Positions 1 through 8,688 of a stretch of 64,000 bases of DNA are shown in pieces (positions within the stretch are counted from its first letter, which is position 1; each line of letters begins with the position of its first letter). Where the stretch lies: contig NZ_AUIK01000020.1 in NCBI RefSeq assembly GCF_000423665.1, forward strand, positions 1 through 64,000. The letters are read 5' to 3'. The position numbers were made by a program, and so were the translations under genes. Source of the stretch: Solirubrobacter soli DSM 22325. GTDB lineage: Bacteria; Actinomycetota; Thermoleophilia; Solirubrobacterales; Solirubrobacteraceae. The notes below the pieces were generated by a model, which made no database searches, was not told the DNA's origin, and saw only the letters and a program-made list of their open reading frames with translations.

Positions 1-641
1 ACGCCCTTATAGCCGAGCTTCTTGATCTTGGGCGGCACGATCAGCCCCGGGTTCTCCGGCGCGCCCGGCTCCTTCTCGGCGATGAAGCAGGTCAGGCCGC
101 GATGCGGCGGCGACGCCTCACGATCGGTCCGCAACAACACGAACACCACCCCGGACAACAGCCCGTTGGTGACCCACATCTTCTGGCCGTTGATCAGATA
201 GTCGTCGCCGTCCTTGACGGCGCTGGTCTTGATCGCCGCCACATCCGATCCCAGCTCGGGCTCGCTCATGCTGAACGCCGCCCGGATCTCCCCCGTGGCC
301 ATCCTCGGCAACAACCGCGCCCGCTGCTCCGGCGTGCCGAACTTCATCAACAAATACGAGCCGATGAAGTGCGTGTTCACGATCCCACTGATCGAGATCC
401 AGCCACGCGAGAGCTCCTCCACGATCATCGCGTACGTCGTCAGATCCAACCCCATCCCACCGAACTCCTCCGGGATCGTCACCCCGAACAAGCCCAACTC
501 ACGCATCTGCGCCACGATCGGCTCCGGAAACTCGTCCACCGCGTCGTAATGCTCAGCCCGCGGCAGAACCTGCTCGTCCACGAACTGACGCACCATCTCG
601 AGGATCGCCCGCTGGTCCTCCGTGACGTCGTAGAAGGCCAT
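1..641 (-). CDS. Acyl-CoA dehydrogenase, N-terminal part (cut by window start)
   Basis: This gene encodes a flavin acyl-CoA dehydrogenase that would carry out the alpha,beta-dehydrogenation of an acyl-CoA thioester. About 213 codons are visible. The protein opens MAFYDVTEDQRAILEMVRQF, the usual helical N-terminal domain, and continues into the middle beta domain with the family signatures AAFSMSEPELGSD and GQKMWVTNG. The C-terminal catalytic part lies beyond the window edge. The ATG is only 23 bp from the start of a divergent acyl-CoA synthetase gene, so the two probably serve one fatty or branched acyl-CoA degradation route. The substrate cannot be told from this part. Family assignment is firm. 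Confidence 0.93.
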   Translation of the reverse strand, partial: MAFYDVTEDQRAILEMVRQFVDEQVLPRAEHYDAVDEFPEPIVAQMRELGLFGVTIPEEFGGMGLDLTTYAMIVEELSRGWISISGIVNTHFIGSYLLMKFGTPEQRARLLPRMATGEIRAAFSMSEPELGSDVAAIKTSAVKDGDDYLINGQKMWVTNGLLSGVVFVLLRTDREASPPHRGLTCFIAEKEPGAPENPGLIVPPKIKKLGYKG

Positions 642-664
642 GGCGCGATCGTATCCTGGCGACG

Positions 665-2104
665 GTGAACTTCTGGCGTGACGTCGTGCACACAGCGCCG
701 CCGCAGGCGCGCGCGGTGGTCGAGCTGACGCGCGACGGCCGCCGGTTCGAGTACACGTTCGGCGCGCTCGCCGGCGCCGGCGCCCGCCTGGCCGGGACGC
801 TCGACGAGCTCGGCGTGCGCCGCGGTGACGTCGTCCTCACCCTGGTCGGAAACCGCCTGGAATGGGCGCTCACGATGCTCGCGTGCTTCCGCCAGGGCTA
901 CGTCGTGCTGCCCTGCACCGAGCAGCTGCGGCCGAAGGACCTGGCGCAGCGGCTGGCCGTCGCGCAGCCGCGGATCGTCGTCGCCGACGTCCGCAACGAG
1001 GCGACGCTGCGCGAGGCCGGCTGGTCGGGCGAGACGCTGTGGGTGCCGTTCGAGGCTGAGGCATCTCACACTCCCGAGCCCGCCGAGCTCGCCCCCGAGG
1101 ACCCCTGCCTGATCACCTTCACGAGCGGCACCGCGGGCGAGCCGAAGGCCGTCCTGCACGGCCAGAGATACCTGACGGGCCAGCACCTCCAGGCCGAGCA
1201 CTGGCTCGCGCCGCAGCCGGGCGCGCTCGTGTGGTGCACCGCCGCCGCCGGCTGGTCGAAGTCCGCCCGCAACGCGTTCATCGCGCCCTGGCTCCGCGGC
1301 GCCGCCGCGCTGCTGCACGACGCCCGCTTCGACCCGCAGGAGCGCCTCGAGCTGATCGCCCGCGAGCAGGTTGACGTGCTGTGCATGGCGCCGACCGAGT
1401 ACCGCGTGATCGCCAAGCGGGTGGAGCTGCGTCCGCTCCCCAGCTTGAAGGGCGTCGTCGCCGCCGGCGAGGCGCTCAACCCCGAGGTCCTGCACGCCTG
1501 GCACGACGCCATCGGGCTGTGGATCCGCGACGGGTACGGCCAGACCGAGACCGGCCAGCTGACCGGCGCCCCGCTCGGAGAGCGCCCACGCCCCGGCTCG
1601 ATGGGCAAGCCGCTCCCCGGGGTCGAGCTCGACGTCGTCGACGGGGAGCTCGTCCTGAACGCCCGGACCGACCCGACGTTCTTCCTGCGCTACCTCGGGG
1701 ACGAGCCACACGAAGGCCCCTGGCACACCGGCGACCGCGTCACCCGCGACGAGGACGGCTACCTGCACTTCGAGGGCCGCACCGACGACGTGATCATCTC
1801 CGCCGGCTACCGGATCGGCCCGTTCGAGGTCGAGTCCGCGCTCGTCGCCCACCAAGCCGTCGCCGAGGCGGCGGTCGTCGCCGCCCCGGATGACGAGCGC
1901 GGCTCGATCGTCCGCGCCGTCGTCGTCCTGCGCGACGGCTACGAGCCGTCCGAGACGCTCGTCAAGGAGCTCCAGGACCACGTCAAGGGCACGACCGCGC
2001 CGTACAAGTACCCGCGCGTGGTCGACTTCGCGGCGGACCTGCCCAAGACCAGCTCGGGCAAGGTCCGCCGCTCAGTGCTCAGGGCGTCGTCGTCGACAGC
2101 GTGA
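665..2104 (+). CDS. AMP-dependent acyl-CoA synthetase (acetyl/medium-chain ACS-like)
   Basis: The 479-residue protein activates a carboxylic acid to acyl-AMP and then to acyl-CoA. All core motifs of the ANL superfamily are present: the phosphate loop TSGTAGEPK near residue 152, DGYGQTETG near 289, HTGD near 354, GRTDDVIISAGYRIGPFEVE near 370, and the catalytic lysine motif PKTSSGK near 460. It resembles the medium-chain/acetyl-CoA synthetase branch but is shorter than acetyl-CoA synthetase. The start is GTG, 23 bp from the divergent acyl-CoA dehydrogenase start, so its mRNA is probably leaderless or its promoter lies inside the neighbour. The 3' end overlaps the convergent LVIVD gene by 26 bp. 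The substrate is unknown. Confidence 0.92.
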   Translation: MNFWRDVVHTAPPQARAVVELTRDGRRFEYTFGALAGAGARLAGTLDELGVRRGDVVLTLVGNRLEWALTMLACFRQGYVVLPCTEQLRPKDLAQRLAVAQPRIVVADVRNEATLREAGWSGETLWVPFEAEASHTPEPAELAPEDPCLITFTSGTAGEPKAVLHGQRYLTGQHLQAEHWLAPQPGALVWCTAAAGWSKSARNAFIAPWLRGAAALLHDARFDPQERLELIAREQVDVLCMAPTEYRVIAKRVELRPLPSLKGVVAAGEALNPEVLHAWHDAIGLWIRDGYGQTETGQLTGAPLGERPRPGSMGKPLPGVELDVVDGELVLNARTDPTFFLRYLGDEPHEGPWHTGDRVTRDEDGYLHFEGRTDDVIISAGYRIGPFEVESALVAHQAVAEAAVVAAPDDERGSIVRAVVVLRDGYEPSETLVKELQDHVKGTTAPYKYPRVVDFAADLPKTSSGKVRRSVLRASSSTA

Positions 2105-4049
2105 ACGTCAGCGTCTTGCTGTAGGTGCCCGTGCGCAGCGGATCGTTCTGGTTGATCCGCTGGCTGAAGCCGAGCGTCACGGCGTCGTTTGAGATCGGGC
2201 CGGAGTACGTGAGCAGGTTCAGCGGCGAGGCCGAGGAACCCACGTTGTTGTACGCCGTGCCCGTGTTCGCCGCGTTGCGGGCACGGGCCTGGAGCGGCTG
2301 CGCGAGCGCGAAGGCGCCGTTGACCAGGTAGCCCGTGGCGTTGGAGTTCGGGTCGGCCACGCTCAGCAGCGCGTCGCCCGCGGTCGAGATCACGGTGGCG
2401 CCGGTCGACGCCTCGTAGGTCTTGGCCAGGCCCGGCGTGAAGGCGCCGAAGCTGGCGGGCGGGCCGATGGCCAGCGACAGCGTCGCCGGCACGTTCCCGC
2501 CGACCGGTGACGTCGCCGGAGGCGAGGTCCACACGATCGCGTCCTGGCTCTGCGCGTTGAAGCGCTCGGCCTTGACCGTGCGGTTCTTGGCGAAGTCGAT
2601 CTCCGCCTGCGTCAGGTCGGCGGTCGGCTTGAGGTCGAGCACGTCGAAGCCGCGCGCGATCTCCGAGCCGTAGATGGCGCCGTTGTACCAGTACGTCGAC
2701 CAGTAGCCGCCGAGCACGAGCGAGGCCGCGCTGATCGGGCCGCGGTCGAAGTACCCGATCTCCTTCGGGTGCGCGGCGTCGGTGAAGTCGACCAGCGACG
2801 CGCCGCCCTGGTACCAGGCCTGGACGAAGATGTCGCGGTTGGGGATCGGCACCAGCGACGGGATGTGGCTGACGCAGTTCTCCGAGGTCGTCTGCGCGAC
2901 CGGCAGCTTGTAGTAGCTGCGGAAGACGAGCTTGCGGTTGACGATCTCGTAGATCGCGTTGGCGCCCCAGCTCAGCTGGTCGGTCGCACGGCAGCGCGCG
3001 GCGGTGCCGCCGCCCCACTCGTCGGTGAAGAAGACCTTCTTGCCGTCGTTGGAGAACGTCGCGCCGTGCCAGTAGGCGAACAGCGGGTCGGCGACGGCGT
3101 CGATGCGCTTCGGGTTGGCCGGGTCGGAGATGTCGATCAGGAGGCCGTTGCCCTCGCAGGAGCCCGCGGCGATGTCGAACTTCTCGTAGACGGTGATGTC
3201 ATGGCAGGAGTTGGTGTCCGGCACGGGACCCCAGTTGATGCCCGACGGGTGCTGCGGCGTCTGCGGGGCGTTCTGCAGGCCGTCGATTCGACCGCTCACC
3301 TCGTCCTTGAACAGGCGCGGCTCGCTGACGACCGCTGCGGTCGCGGGCGCGGCGAGCGGGACCTTGATGACCTCGATCCGCCACTGCGACGGGTTCGCGC
3401 CCGTCGCCGGGCCGCCGTCGCAGCCGGCGAGCTCGGTCGCCGCGCGGACCCCGCCCGTCCCCGAGACGTAGATGTAGACGTTGTTCGCGTCGTTCTTCGG
3501 CCGCACCAGCGTGTGCGTGTGCGAGCCGCGGCAGGTCTGGACCTGGCCGACCTGGACCGGGGCGTCGATGTTGGAGATGTCGAAGATGCGGACGCCGCGG
3601 AAGCGGGTCGTGGCGTCGGCGGCGGGCGTCAGCGTGCAGTCCTTCTTCGCGCGCGTCTCCTCCACCGACATGAACAGCAGGTTCTTGTAGACCGAGACGT
3701 CGCCCTGGCCGCCCGGGCACACGACCGACGTCTTGATCGCCGGCGCGGCCGGGTTGGAGATGTCGAGGATGTTGAAGCCGTTGAAGGAGCCGAAGAAGGC
3801 GTAGTTGCCCTGGAACGCGATGTCCGAGTTCGGGAACGCGAAGTCACCCGGGTTGGCCGGGTTGAACCATCCCGGCGGCTTGTTGAGGTGGGCGAGCAGG
3901 TCGAGGCCCTTCGCCGACGTCGCGGCGTTGTCCAAGCCGGCCGACAGCGCGGCGCGCGGATCGGACGTCGATGGCAGCTGGGCATCGGCGGTGGCTGGAA
4001 CTGCGAGCGCGGCGCCGGCTAACAGCGCCGACAGGATCCTCATCCTCAT
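2079..4049 (-). CDS. Secreted LVIVD-repeat beta-propeller protein
   Basis: The 656-residue protein starts with a signal peptide (MRMRILSALLAGAALAVPATADA). It contains several LVIVD-type repeats, each ending in a strand such as GFNILDISNPAAP, VRIFDISNIDAPVQVG, GLLIDISDPANPKRI or ASLVDFTDAAHPKEIGYFD, which is typical of a surface beta-propeller. The last ~120 residues form a separate beta-rich domain of the kind seen at the C-terminus of secreted actinobacterial proteins. A strong AAGGAGG lies 4 nt before the first ATG (4049) and 10 nt before a second in-frame ATG (4043), so either start is possible. It is divergent from a DUF305 lipoprotein, and these two families are often neighbours. The molecular function is unknown. 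Confidence 0.85.
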   Translation of the reverse strand: MRMRILSALLAGAALAVPATADAQLPSTSDPRAALSAGLDNAATSAKGLDLLAHLNKPPGWFNPANPGDFAFPNSDIAFQGNYAFFGSFNGFNILDISNPAAPAIKTSVVCPGGQGDVSVYKNLLFMSVEETRAKKDCTLTPAADATTRFRGVRIFDISNIDAPVQVGQVQTCRGSHTHTLVRPKNDANNVYIYVSGTGGVRAATELAGCDGGPATGANPSQWRIEVIKVPLAAPATAAVVSEPRLFKDEVSGRIDGLQNAPQTPQHPSGINWGPVPDTNSCHDITVYEKFDIAAGSCEGNGLLIDISDPANPKRIDAVADPLFAYWHGATFSNDGKKVFFTDEWGGGTAARCRATDQLSWGANAIYEIVNRKLVFRSYYKLPVAQTTSENCVSHIPSLVPIPNRDIFVQAWYQGGASLVDFTDAAHPKEIGYFDRGPISAASLVLGGYWSTYWYNGAIYGSEIARGFDVLDLKPTADLTQAEIDFAKNRTVKAERFNAQSQDAIVWTSPPATSPVGGNVPATLSLAIGPPASFGAFTPGLAKTYEASTGATVISTAGDALLSVADPNSNATGYLVNGAFALAQPLQARARNAANTGTAYNNVGSSASPLNLLTYSGPISNDAVTLGFSQRINQNDPLRTGTYSKTLTFTLSTTTP

Positions 4050-4095
4050 CTCTCCTCCTTCTCACGCCAGTCTCACCGGACGATAACCTAAGAAG

Positions 4096-4722
4096 ATGCG
4101 CATGGGCAAATGGCTGCTGTTGGCCGCGCTCCTCGCCGGATGCGGCGCCTCCAAGCCGCAGGAGGAGGCCGCGCCTCAGCCGACGGTGAACGTCGTCCAG
4201 CCCGGCGCGGTCGGCGAGCCGGCCAAGCGGGTGGACCCGAACGCGACGCCCGCCGCGGTCCAGCACACGCAGGCCGACGTGGAGTTCATGCAGGGCATGA
4301 TCCACCACCACCAGCAGGCGCTGACGATGGCCGACTGGGTCCCGGACCGCACGCAGAGCACGAGCATCCGGCTGCTCGCCCGCCGCATGGAGCTCTCCCA
4401 GCAGACCGAGATCGACCAGATGTGGAAGTGGCTCGAGGCGCGCGGGGTCGACCCCACCGACCACACCCACAAGCACGTGGTCATGCCGGGAATGCTCAAC
4501 TCACGTCAGCTCGAACGCCTCAAAGACGCCCGCGGCGCGCGCTTCGACGGACTGTTCCTGCGCTACATGACCATGCACCACCGCGGCGCGCTGACGATGG
4601 TGCAGGAGCTGCTCGACAAGGGCGGCGGCGCCGAGGCGGAGATCGGCGCCTTCACCCGGCATATCGACGCCGATCAGGCGATCGAGATCACGCGCATGCA
4701 GCAGCTGCTCAGAGGTCTCTGA
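4096..4722 (+). CDS. DUF305 lipoprotein
   Basis: This is a 208-residue exported lipoprotein. The N-terminus carries a signal sequence ending in the lipobox LLAGC, so it should be lipidated and membrane anchored. Two DUF305 halves are visible. The first is DVEFMQGMIHHHQQALTMA near residues 60-78, and the second is FLRYMTMHHRGALTMVQ near 155-171. Each is rich in His and Met, which suggests metal (copper-like) binding by a four-helix ferritin-like fold. The family function is not settled. It is divergent from the LVIVD-repeat gene with 46 bp between starts, and it overlaps the convergent gene at 4709-5503 by 14 bp. Confidence 0.9.
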   Translation: MRMGKWLLLAALLAGCGASKPQEEAAPQPTVNVVQPGAVGEPAKRVDPNATPAAVQHTQADVEFMQGMIHHHQQALTMADWVPDRTQSTSIRLLARRMELSQQTEIDQMWKWLEARGVDPTDHTHKHVVMPGMLNSRQLERLKDARGARFDGLFLRYMTMHHRGALTMVQELLDKGGGAEAEIGAFTRHIDADQAIEITRMQQLLRGL

Positions 4723-5503
4723 GCACGCGCTCGATCGGGAACCCGTTCGAGATCGGGAGCTCGTCCGGGACCGCTTCGGCGACCTCGAACGTGAGCGCGA
4801 GCGACTCGTTCATCGCCTGTCCGGACAGCTCCTTGTCGAGGCTCGCCAGCCGCGCGAGCGACTCGATCCGCAGCTCGCGCTCGATCGGCGGCTCGTCGCG
4901 CGGTGTGCTGGTCGCGAACGCCTCCAGCACGCTCTCGTAGCGCTGCGGGAAGCCGAGGCCCTCGATCAGCTCGGGCGTGCGCTCGGTCAGCAGCTCGGCG
5001 AGGCGCAGCCAATCGGCCATCCGCTCGAGCTCCTCCGGCGTCTCCGGTGCGTGCGACGGCTCGAGCTCGAGCCACGTCATCGCCACGGCCGGCGGGTCCG
5101 GCCGCGGGTCGAGCTTGACCGAGAGCGCGGCCCACGCCCCGATCGCGTCGACGCTGACCGCCTTCCCGCTCCAGCCGAGCCGGTTGAGCACGAGCCGCGA
5201 GAGCGCCTCGACCTCGGCGTCCTGTTCGGTGTCGGCAAGCACGCCCAGGAGGAGCAGCGCCTGCGGCTCGTCCATCTCCGGGCCGCAGAGGTAGTGCAGG
5301 CCGTCGCCGAGCGCGTCCCAGTCGGCGTCGTCCTGCAGCAGCGGCCGGCTGCGCTCGCCGGCTGTCCCGCCGTGGCTCGAGAGCGCGAGCGCCGCGCCGT
5401 CGACGCCGCAGCAACGCAGGAAGCGCCGGCGTTCGGTGGCGTCCTCGGCCAACGACTCGATCACGACGTCACGCCAGCTCGGGTGGACCCAGTCGACCCT
5501 CAT
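4709..5503 (-). CDS. Helical partner of the STAND NTPase, function unknown
   Basis: The 264-residue protein has no family I recognise. It is acidic, rich in Leu, Ala and Glu, and looks wholly alpha-helical, like a repeat scaffold. It has no signal peptide, membrane segment or metal-binding motif. Its ATG overlaps the TGA of the upstream STAND NTPase gene by 4 nt (ATGA), so the two are translationally coupled. The simplest reading is that it is the C-terminal helical sensor or effector portion of a STAND protein, encoded as a separate subunit. That is inference from position. It may instead be an unrelated cytoplasmic protein. The 3' end overlaps the convergent DUF305 gene by 14 bp. Confidence 0.75.
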   Translation of the reverse strand: MRVDWVHPSWRDVVIESLAEDATERRRFLRCCGVDGAALALSSHGGTAGERSRPLLQDDADWDALGDGLHYLCGPEMDEPQALLLLGVLADTEQDAEVEALSRLVLNRLGWSGKAVSVDAIGAWAALSVKLDPRPDPPAVAMTWLELEPSHAPETPEELERMADWLRLAELLTERTPELIEGLGFPQRYESVLEAFATSTPRDEPPIERELRIESLARLASLDKELSGQAMNESLALTFEVAEAVPDELPISNGFPIERVLRDL

Positions 5504-6759
5504 ACGATCACCCGCAGGAAATGGTCCGCGAGGCGGTCGACGAGGTCGGCCGGCGCCTTCGGCAGTCCGCTGGTCGCGTGACGGCGCAGCCCCGCCGCGA
5601 GGTCACGCTCGGCGACCGGGCCCGGCGGGGAGTCGAGCATCGCCAACAGCAGCTCCCGGTGCTCGGGCTCGAGCGCGGCGAACGAGGTCCGCATCGCGTC
5701 GGTCGGCTCACGCAGCTCACGCTCGACGTCGTCGACCGGGATGCCGCGGCTCACGAAGCGGCGGATGCGCTCCGGGGTGAAGTGCGGGTCGTGGACGATG
5801 GTCGCGCCGTGCTTCTGGACCAGCTCGCGCTCCTGGATGGGCAGGTTCGCGGCGCGGGCGTGGCGGAAGAGGATCAGCGTCTTCTCCTCGACGCCGAGCG
5901 CGGACGCGTCGACCTGGACGGCCGCGGGCTGCGGGAAGTGCTCGCCGCCGCGCTCGCGGTGGAGCCGTCGCAGGCCGGCGCTGAGCGGGGCGGGACGTGA
6001 CGTCCAGACGAGCCAGTGGTGCTCGTCGGTCGCGCGCAGGATGCGGTCGAGGTTGTTCGCCCAGCGCTCGGCGGCGTCCGGGCGGTACTCGGTCGAGCCG
6101 AACGCGTCGTCGGCGATGAACAGCTGCGGCCTGGAGCGGTCGAACAGCTGCTCCACCTGCTCGGGCCGGGTGGTCTCGTGGACCTCCCAGCCCTGGGTGA
6201 GGAGCGCCAGGCCGAGCATCCGCGCGATCGCCGTCTTGCCCATCTCGGGCGGCCCGGTCAGCACGAGGAAGTTGTGCGCCTTCAGCACGCCGACGGCGCG
6301 GCTCCAGGCGGGCGTGGGGACGAACACGCGGGCGAGCTGGCGGGTCGCCGCGATGTCGAACGTCGAGCGCCCAAGCGCGTCGGGGTCGGGCGGGGCGGCG
6401 TCGAGCGAGAGGATCGACGGCAGCTTCATCCGCAGCGCCGGCAGCCGCCGGATCGCGTCGCGCAACTCGTCCTCCCCGTAGTAGACATCACCGGGAAGTG
6501 GGCGGTTGGCGAACATGACGACCGACTTGAATCGCGGCGGCGGCGAATCGACCGGGTCGTTGCGGGACCACTGGCATCGGATCAGCACGGGCGGCGCCAG
6601 GGTCCGGCCGTTGAGGTGGATCTCGTCCTCGAGGACGACCTCACGGCAACGGTCTGCGGAGCCTTCCCACCGCGTCGGGTCCACGCCCGCGTCAGCCTCG
6701 AGCACCAGCTCGCAGAGACGTTCGAATTGCAGCCACCCGAGCTCTTCGAGACCAGGCAT
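5500..6759 (-). CDS. STAND NTPase (nSTAND3-like) with N-terminal endonuclease-like domain
   Basis: The 419-residue protein has two parts. Residues 1-75 resemble a Mrr-type restriction endonuclease fold: GWLQFERLCELVL, then a short acidic loop, then LIRCQW at the place where Mrr nucleases have the Q-x-K strand. The catalytic residues are not clearly conserved. Residues ~150-380 form a P-loop NTPase of the novel-STAND type, with Walker A GPPEMGKT near 167-174, Walker B LFIADDAFG near 212, and a sensor-like VWTSRP. STAND proteins oligomerise on sensing a trigger, and many act in phage defence. A defence role here is inference. It is coupled by ATGA to the next gene. The start ATG at 6759 gives the complete N-domain. 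Confidence 0.8.
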   Translation of the reverse strand: MPGLEELGWLQFERLCELVLEADAGVDPTRWEGSADRCREVVLEDEIHLNGRTLAPPVLIRCQWSRNDPVDSPPPRFKSVVMFANRPLPGDVYYGEDELRDAIRRLPALRMKLPSILSLDAAPPDPDALGRSTFDIAATRQLARVFVPTPAWSRAVGVLKAHNFLVLTGPPEMGKTAIARMLGLALLTQGWEVHETTRPEQVEQLFDRSRPQLFIADDAFGSTEYRPDAAERWANNLDRILRATDEHHWLVWTSRPAPLSAGLRRLHRERGGEHFPQPAAVQVDASALGVEEKTLILFRHARAANLPIQERELVQKHGATIVHDPHFTPERIRRFVSRGIPVDDVERELREPTDAMRTSFAALEPEHRELLLAMLDSPPGPVAERDLAAGLRRHATSGLPKAPADLVDRLADHFLRVIV

Positions 6760-6825
6760 GCATGAAGTGTGCCTGGTTTGGAGACATTGGCCAACGTCCA
6801 CACCCACCGTTTTCAGGAGTAACTC

Positions 6826-8589
6826 ATGGCTGTAGGCAGGCCCCGCCGTGCGGTCGTACTCGCAGCGCTCTCTTTCGTGGTCCTCGCGCTGACTCCGGCC
6901 GCGGCGGATGCGGCGTGTCCGAAGGGTGCGCAGTGCTCGACCTTGACCGTTCCGCTGGATCACTCCGGCGCCACGCCGGGCACGCTCTCGCTCGCGTACG
7001 CGAAGCTGCCGGCGACCGGCACGCCCACCGGGACGATCGTCTTCCTCAGCGGCGGCCCCGGCCAGTCCGCGGTCCCGCTGACGAACGACATCGCCGAGGT
7101 GCTCAAGCCACTGAGGTCGGCGTATGACCTCGTCACGGTCGACCAGCGGGGCACGGGTGAGTCCGGCGCCGTCGACTGCGACGTGCAGCGCCTGAGCGAC
7201 GTCGCCGGCTGCGCCGCCAAGCTGGGCGACAAGCGCGCGTTCTGGAGCACACCGGAGACCGCGATGGACGTCGAGGACCTGCGGCGCGCGTTGGGCGTGG
7301 ACAAGCTGACGCTGCTCGGCGTGTCGTACGGGACGAAGGTCGCGAGCGAGTACGCGCGGCGCTACCCCGCCACGACGGCCGCGCTGGTGCTCGACTCGCC
7401 GACGCCGGTCGACGGGCTCGACGGCTACGACCAGCTGCGGCACCTCGGCACGCCGCGAGTGTTGAACGAGGTCTGTTATCCGGGACCGTGCGCGGTCACC
7501 GTCCGCGATCCCGACGCGGCGCTGACCGCGGCGGTGGAGCGGCTGCAGAACGGCTCGATCCGCGGCCCGCTGGTCGCTCCCTCCGGCAAGGTGACGACCG
7601 CACGGGTGAGTGAGCCGACGCTCTACAACGCGCTCTCGCAGTCCGACCTCGACCCCGGACTGCGCGCCGGCCTGCCCGCCGCGATCGCCTCGCTGGCCGC
7701 CGGCGACGCGGCGCCGCTGCTGCACCTCGGCGCGCTGATCCCGTCGAGCTCCGGCGGGGTCGACGACATCAACGAGGCACGCCTGCTGGCGACGTCCTGC
7801 ATCGAGGCGCGCCTGCCGTGGACGCCCGACTCGCCGGTCGCCTCGCGCGGCGACGCCGTCAAGGCGTTCCTGGCGGCGAACGCGGACGTCTTCAAGCCGT
7901 TCTCGGCCGACACGGTGCTCTCGTCGAGCCTGGTCGGCCTGTGCGAGAACTGGCCGCCGACGCCGCGCCCGGCAGCCGTCTCCTACCTCGGCCCGGACGT
8001 CCCGGTGCTCGTCCTGTCCGGCCGCGCGGACCTGCGGACGCCGTTGGAGGACGCCCGCCGGACCGCGCTCCAGTACCCGCACGCGAAGGTCCTCGCGGTG
8101 CCCGGCGTCGGCCACTCCGTGCTCGGCACCGACCTCAGCGGGTGCGCGGTGAAGGGCACGGTGGCGTTCCTGCGGGGCGCGCCGGTGGCCGCCTGCTCGC
8201 GCACCTCGGCCTCGGCGCTCTACCAGGGCCTCTCGCTTCCGTTCGCCCCCGCGTCGATCGACGACCTCCGCCCGACGGGGACCTCCGGCCTCGCCGGCCG
8301 TACGTTCTCGGCGGTGTCGGTCACGTTGGCGGGTGTCGGCTATGACGCCGCGTTCGCGACGTCGTCCCGCCGCCCGGGCCTGCGCGCGGGCTACGTCACG
8401 TCGACGCGGACGAAGCTGACGCTGCATGGCGTCGAGTGGATCCGCGGTGTGCGCGTGTCGGGCACCTTCAGCTCCACCGGGACCGGCACGCTGACGGTCT
8501 CCGGGCCCTCCGCCGCCGCGGGCACGCTTGAGTTCTCACGTGCGCACGTGACCGGAACGCTGGGCGGAAAGCGCATCTCGGCGGGTTAA
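6826..8589 (+). CDS. Secreted alpha/beta hydrolase (tripeptidyl/prolyl aminopeptidase-like)
   Basis: This 587-residue exported hydrolase has a clear signal peptide ending near AAADAA. The alpha/beta-hydrolase core has the oxyanion region FLSGGPGQS, DQRGTGES, the nucleophile elbow GVSYG (Ser near 167), an acid in SGRADLRTP near 401 and the His in GVGHSV near 428. This order matches the Streptomyces secreted tripeptidyl aminopeptidase family (S33 type). The last ~110 residues form an extra beta-rich domain. A CAGGAG ribosome binding site lies 6 nt before the ATG. It probably releases short peptides outside the cell, but the substrate is unknown. It is divergent from the STAND gene, 66 bp away. 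Confidence 0.9.
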   Translation: MAVGRPRRAVVLAALSFVVLALTPAAADAACPKGAQCSTLTVPLDHSGATPGTLSLAYAKLPATGTPTGTIVFLSGGPGQSAVPLTNDIAEVLKPLRSAYDLVTVDQRGTGESGAVDCDVQRLSDVAGCAAKLGDKRAFWSTPETAMDVEDLRRALGVDKLTLLGVSYGTKVASEYARRYPATTAALVLDSPTPVDGLDGYDQLRHLGTPRVLNEVCYPGPCAVTVRDPDAALTAAVERLQNGSIRGPLVAPSGKVTTARVSEPTLYNALSQSDLDPGLRAGLPAAIASLAAGDAAPLLHLGALIPSSSGGVDDINEARLLATSCIEARLPWTPDSPVASRGDAVKAFLAANADVFKPFSADTVLSSSLVGLCENWPPTPRPAAVSYLGPDVPVLVLSGRADLRTPLEDARRTALQYPHAKVLAVPGVGHSVLGTDLSGCAVKGTVAFLRGAPVAACSRTSASALYQGLSLPFAPASIDDLRPTGTSGLAGRTFSAVSVTLAGVGYDAAFATSSRRPGLRAGYVTSTRTKLTLHGVEWIRGVRVSGTFSSTGTGTLTVSGPSAAAGTLEFSRAHVTGTLGGKRISAG

Positions 8590-8688
8590 CCGCACCAGAT
8601 CGAGCCGGTCTCCGAGGTACGGTTAGCCGCACGGCGACCCTGCCCCGGTGGCCGGCTCTCTAGGTCACCCACGAGGAGGTGCTCACGC

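Noticed and set aside
8590..8688. A leader with a GGTGGCC/GGTCACC hairpin before the aminotransferase gene that might be a riboswitch
   Set aside because: The stem is short and contains a G-U pair, and no known riboswitch core could be matched by eye. A covariance-model search would be needed.
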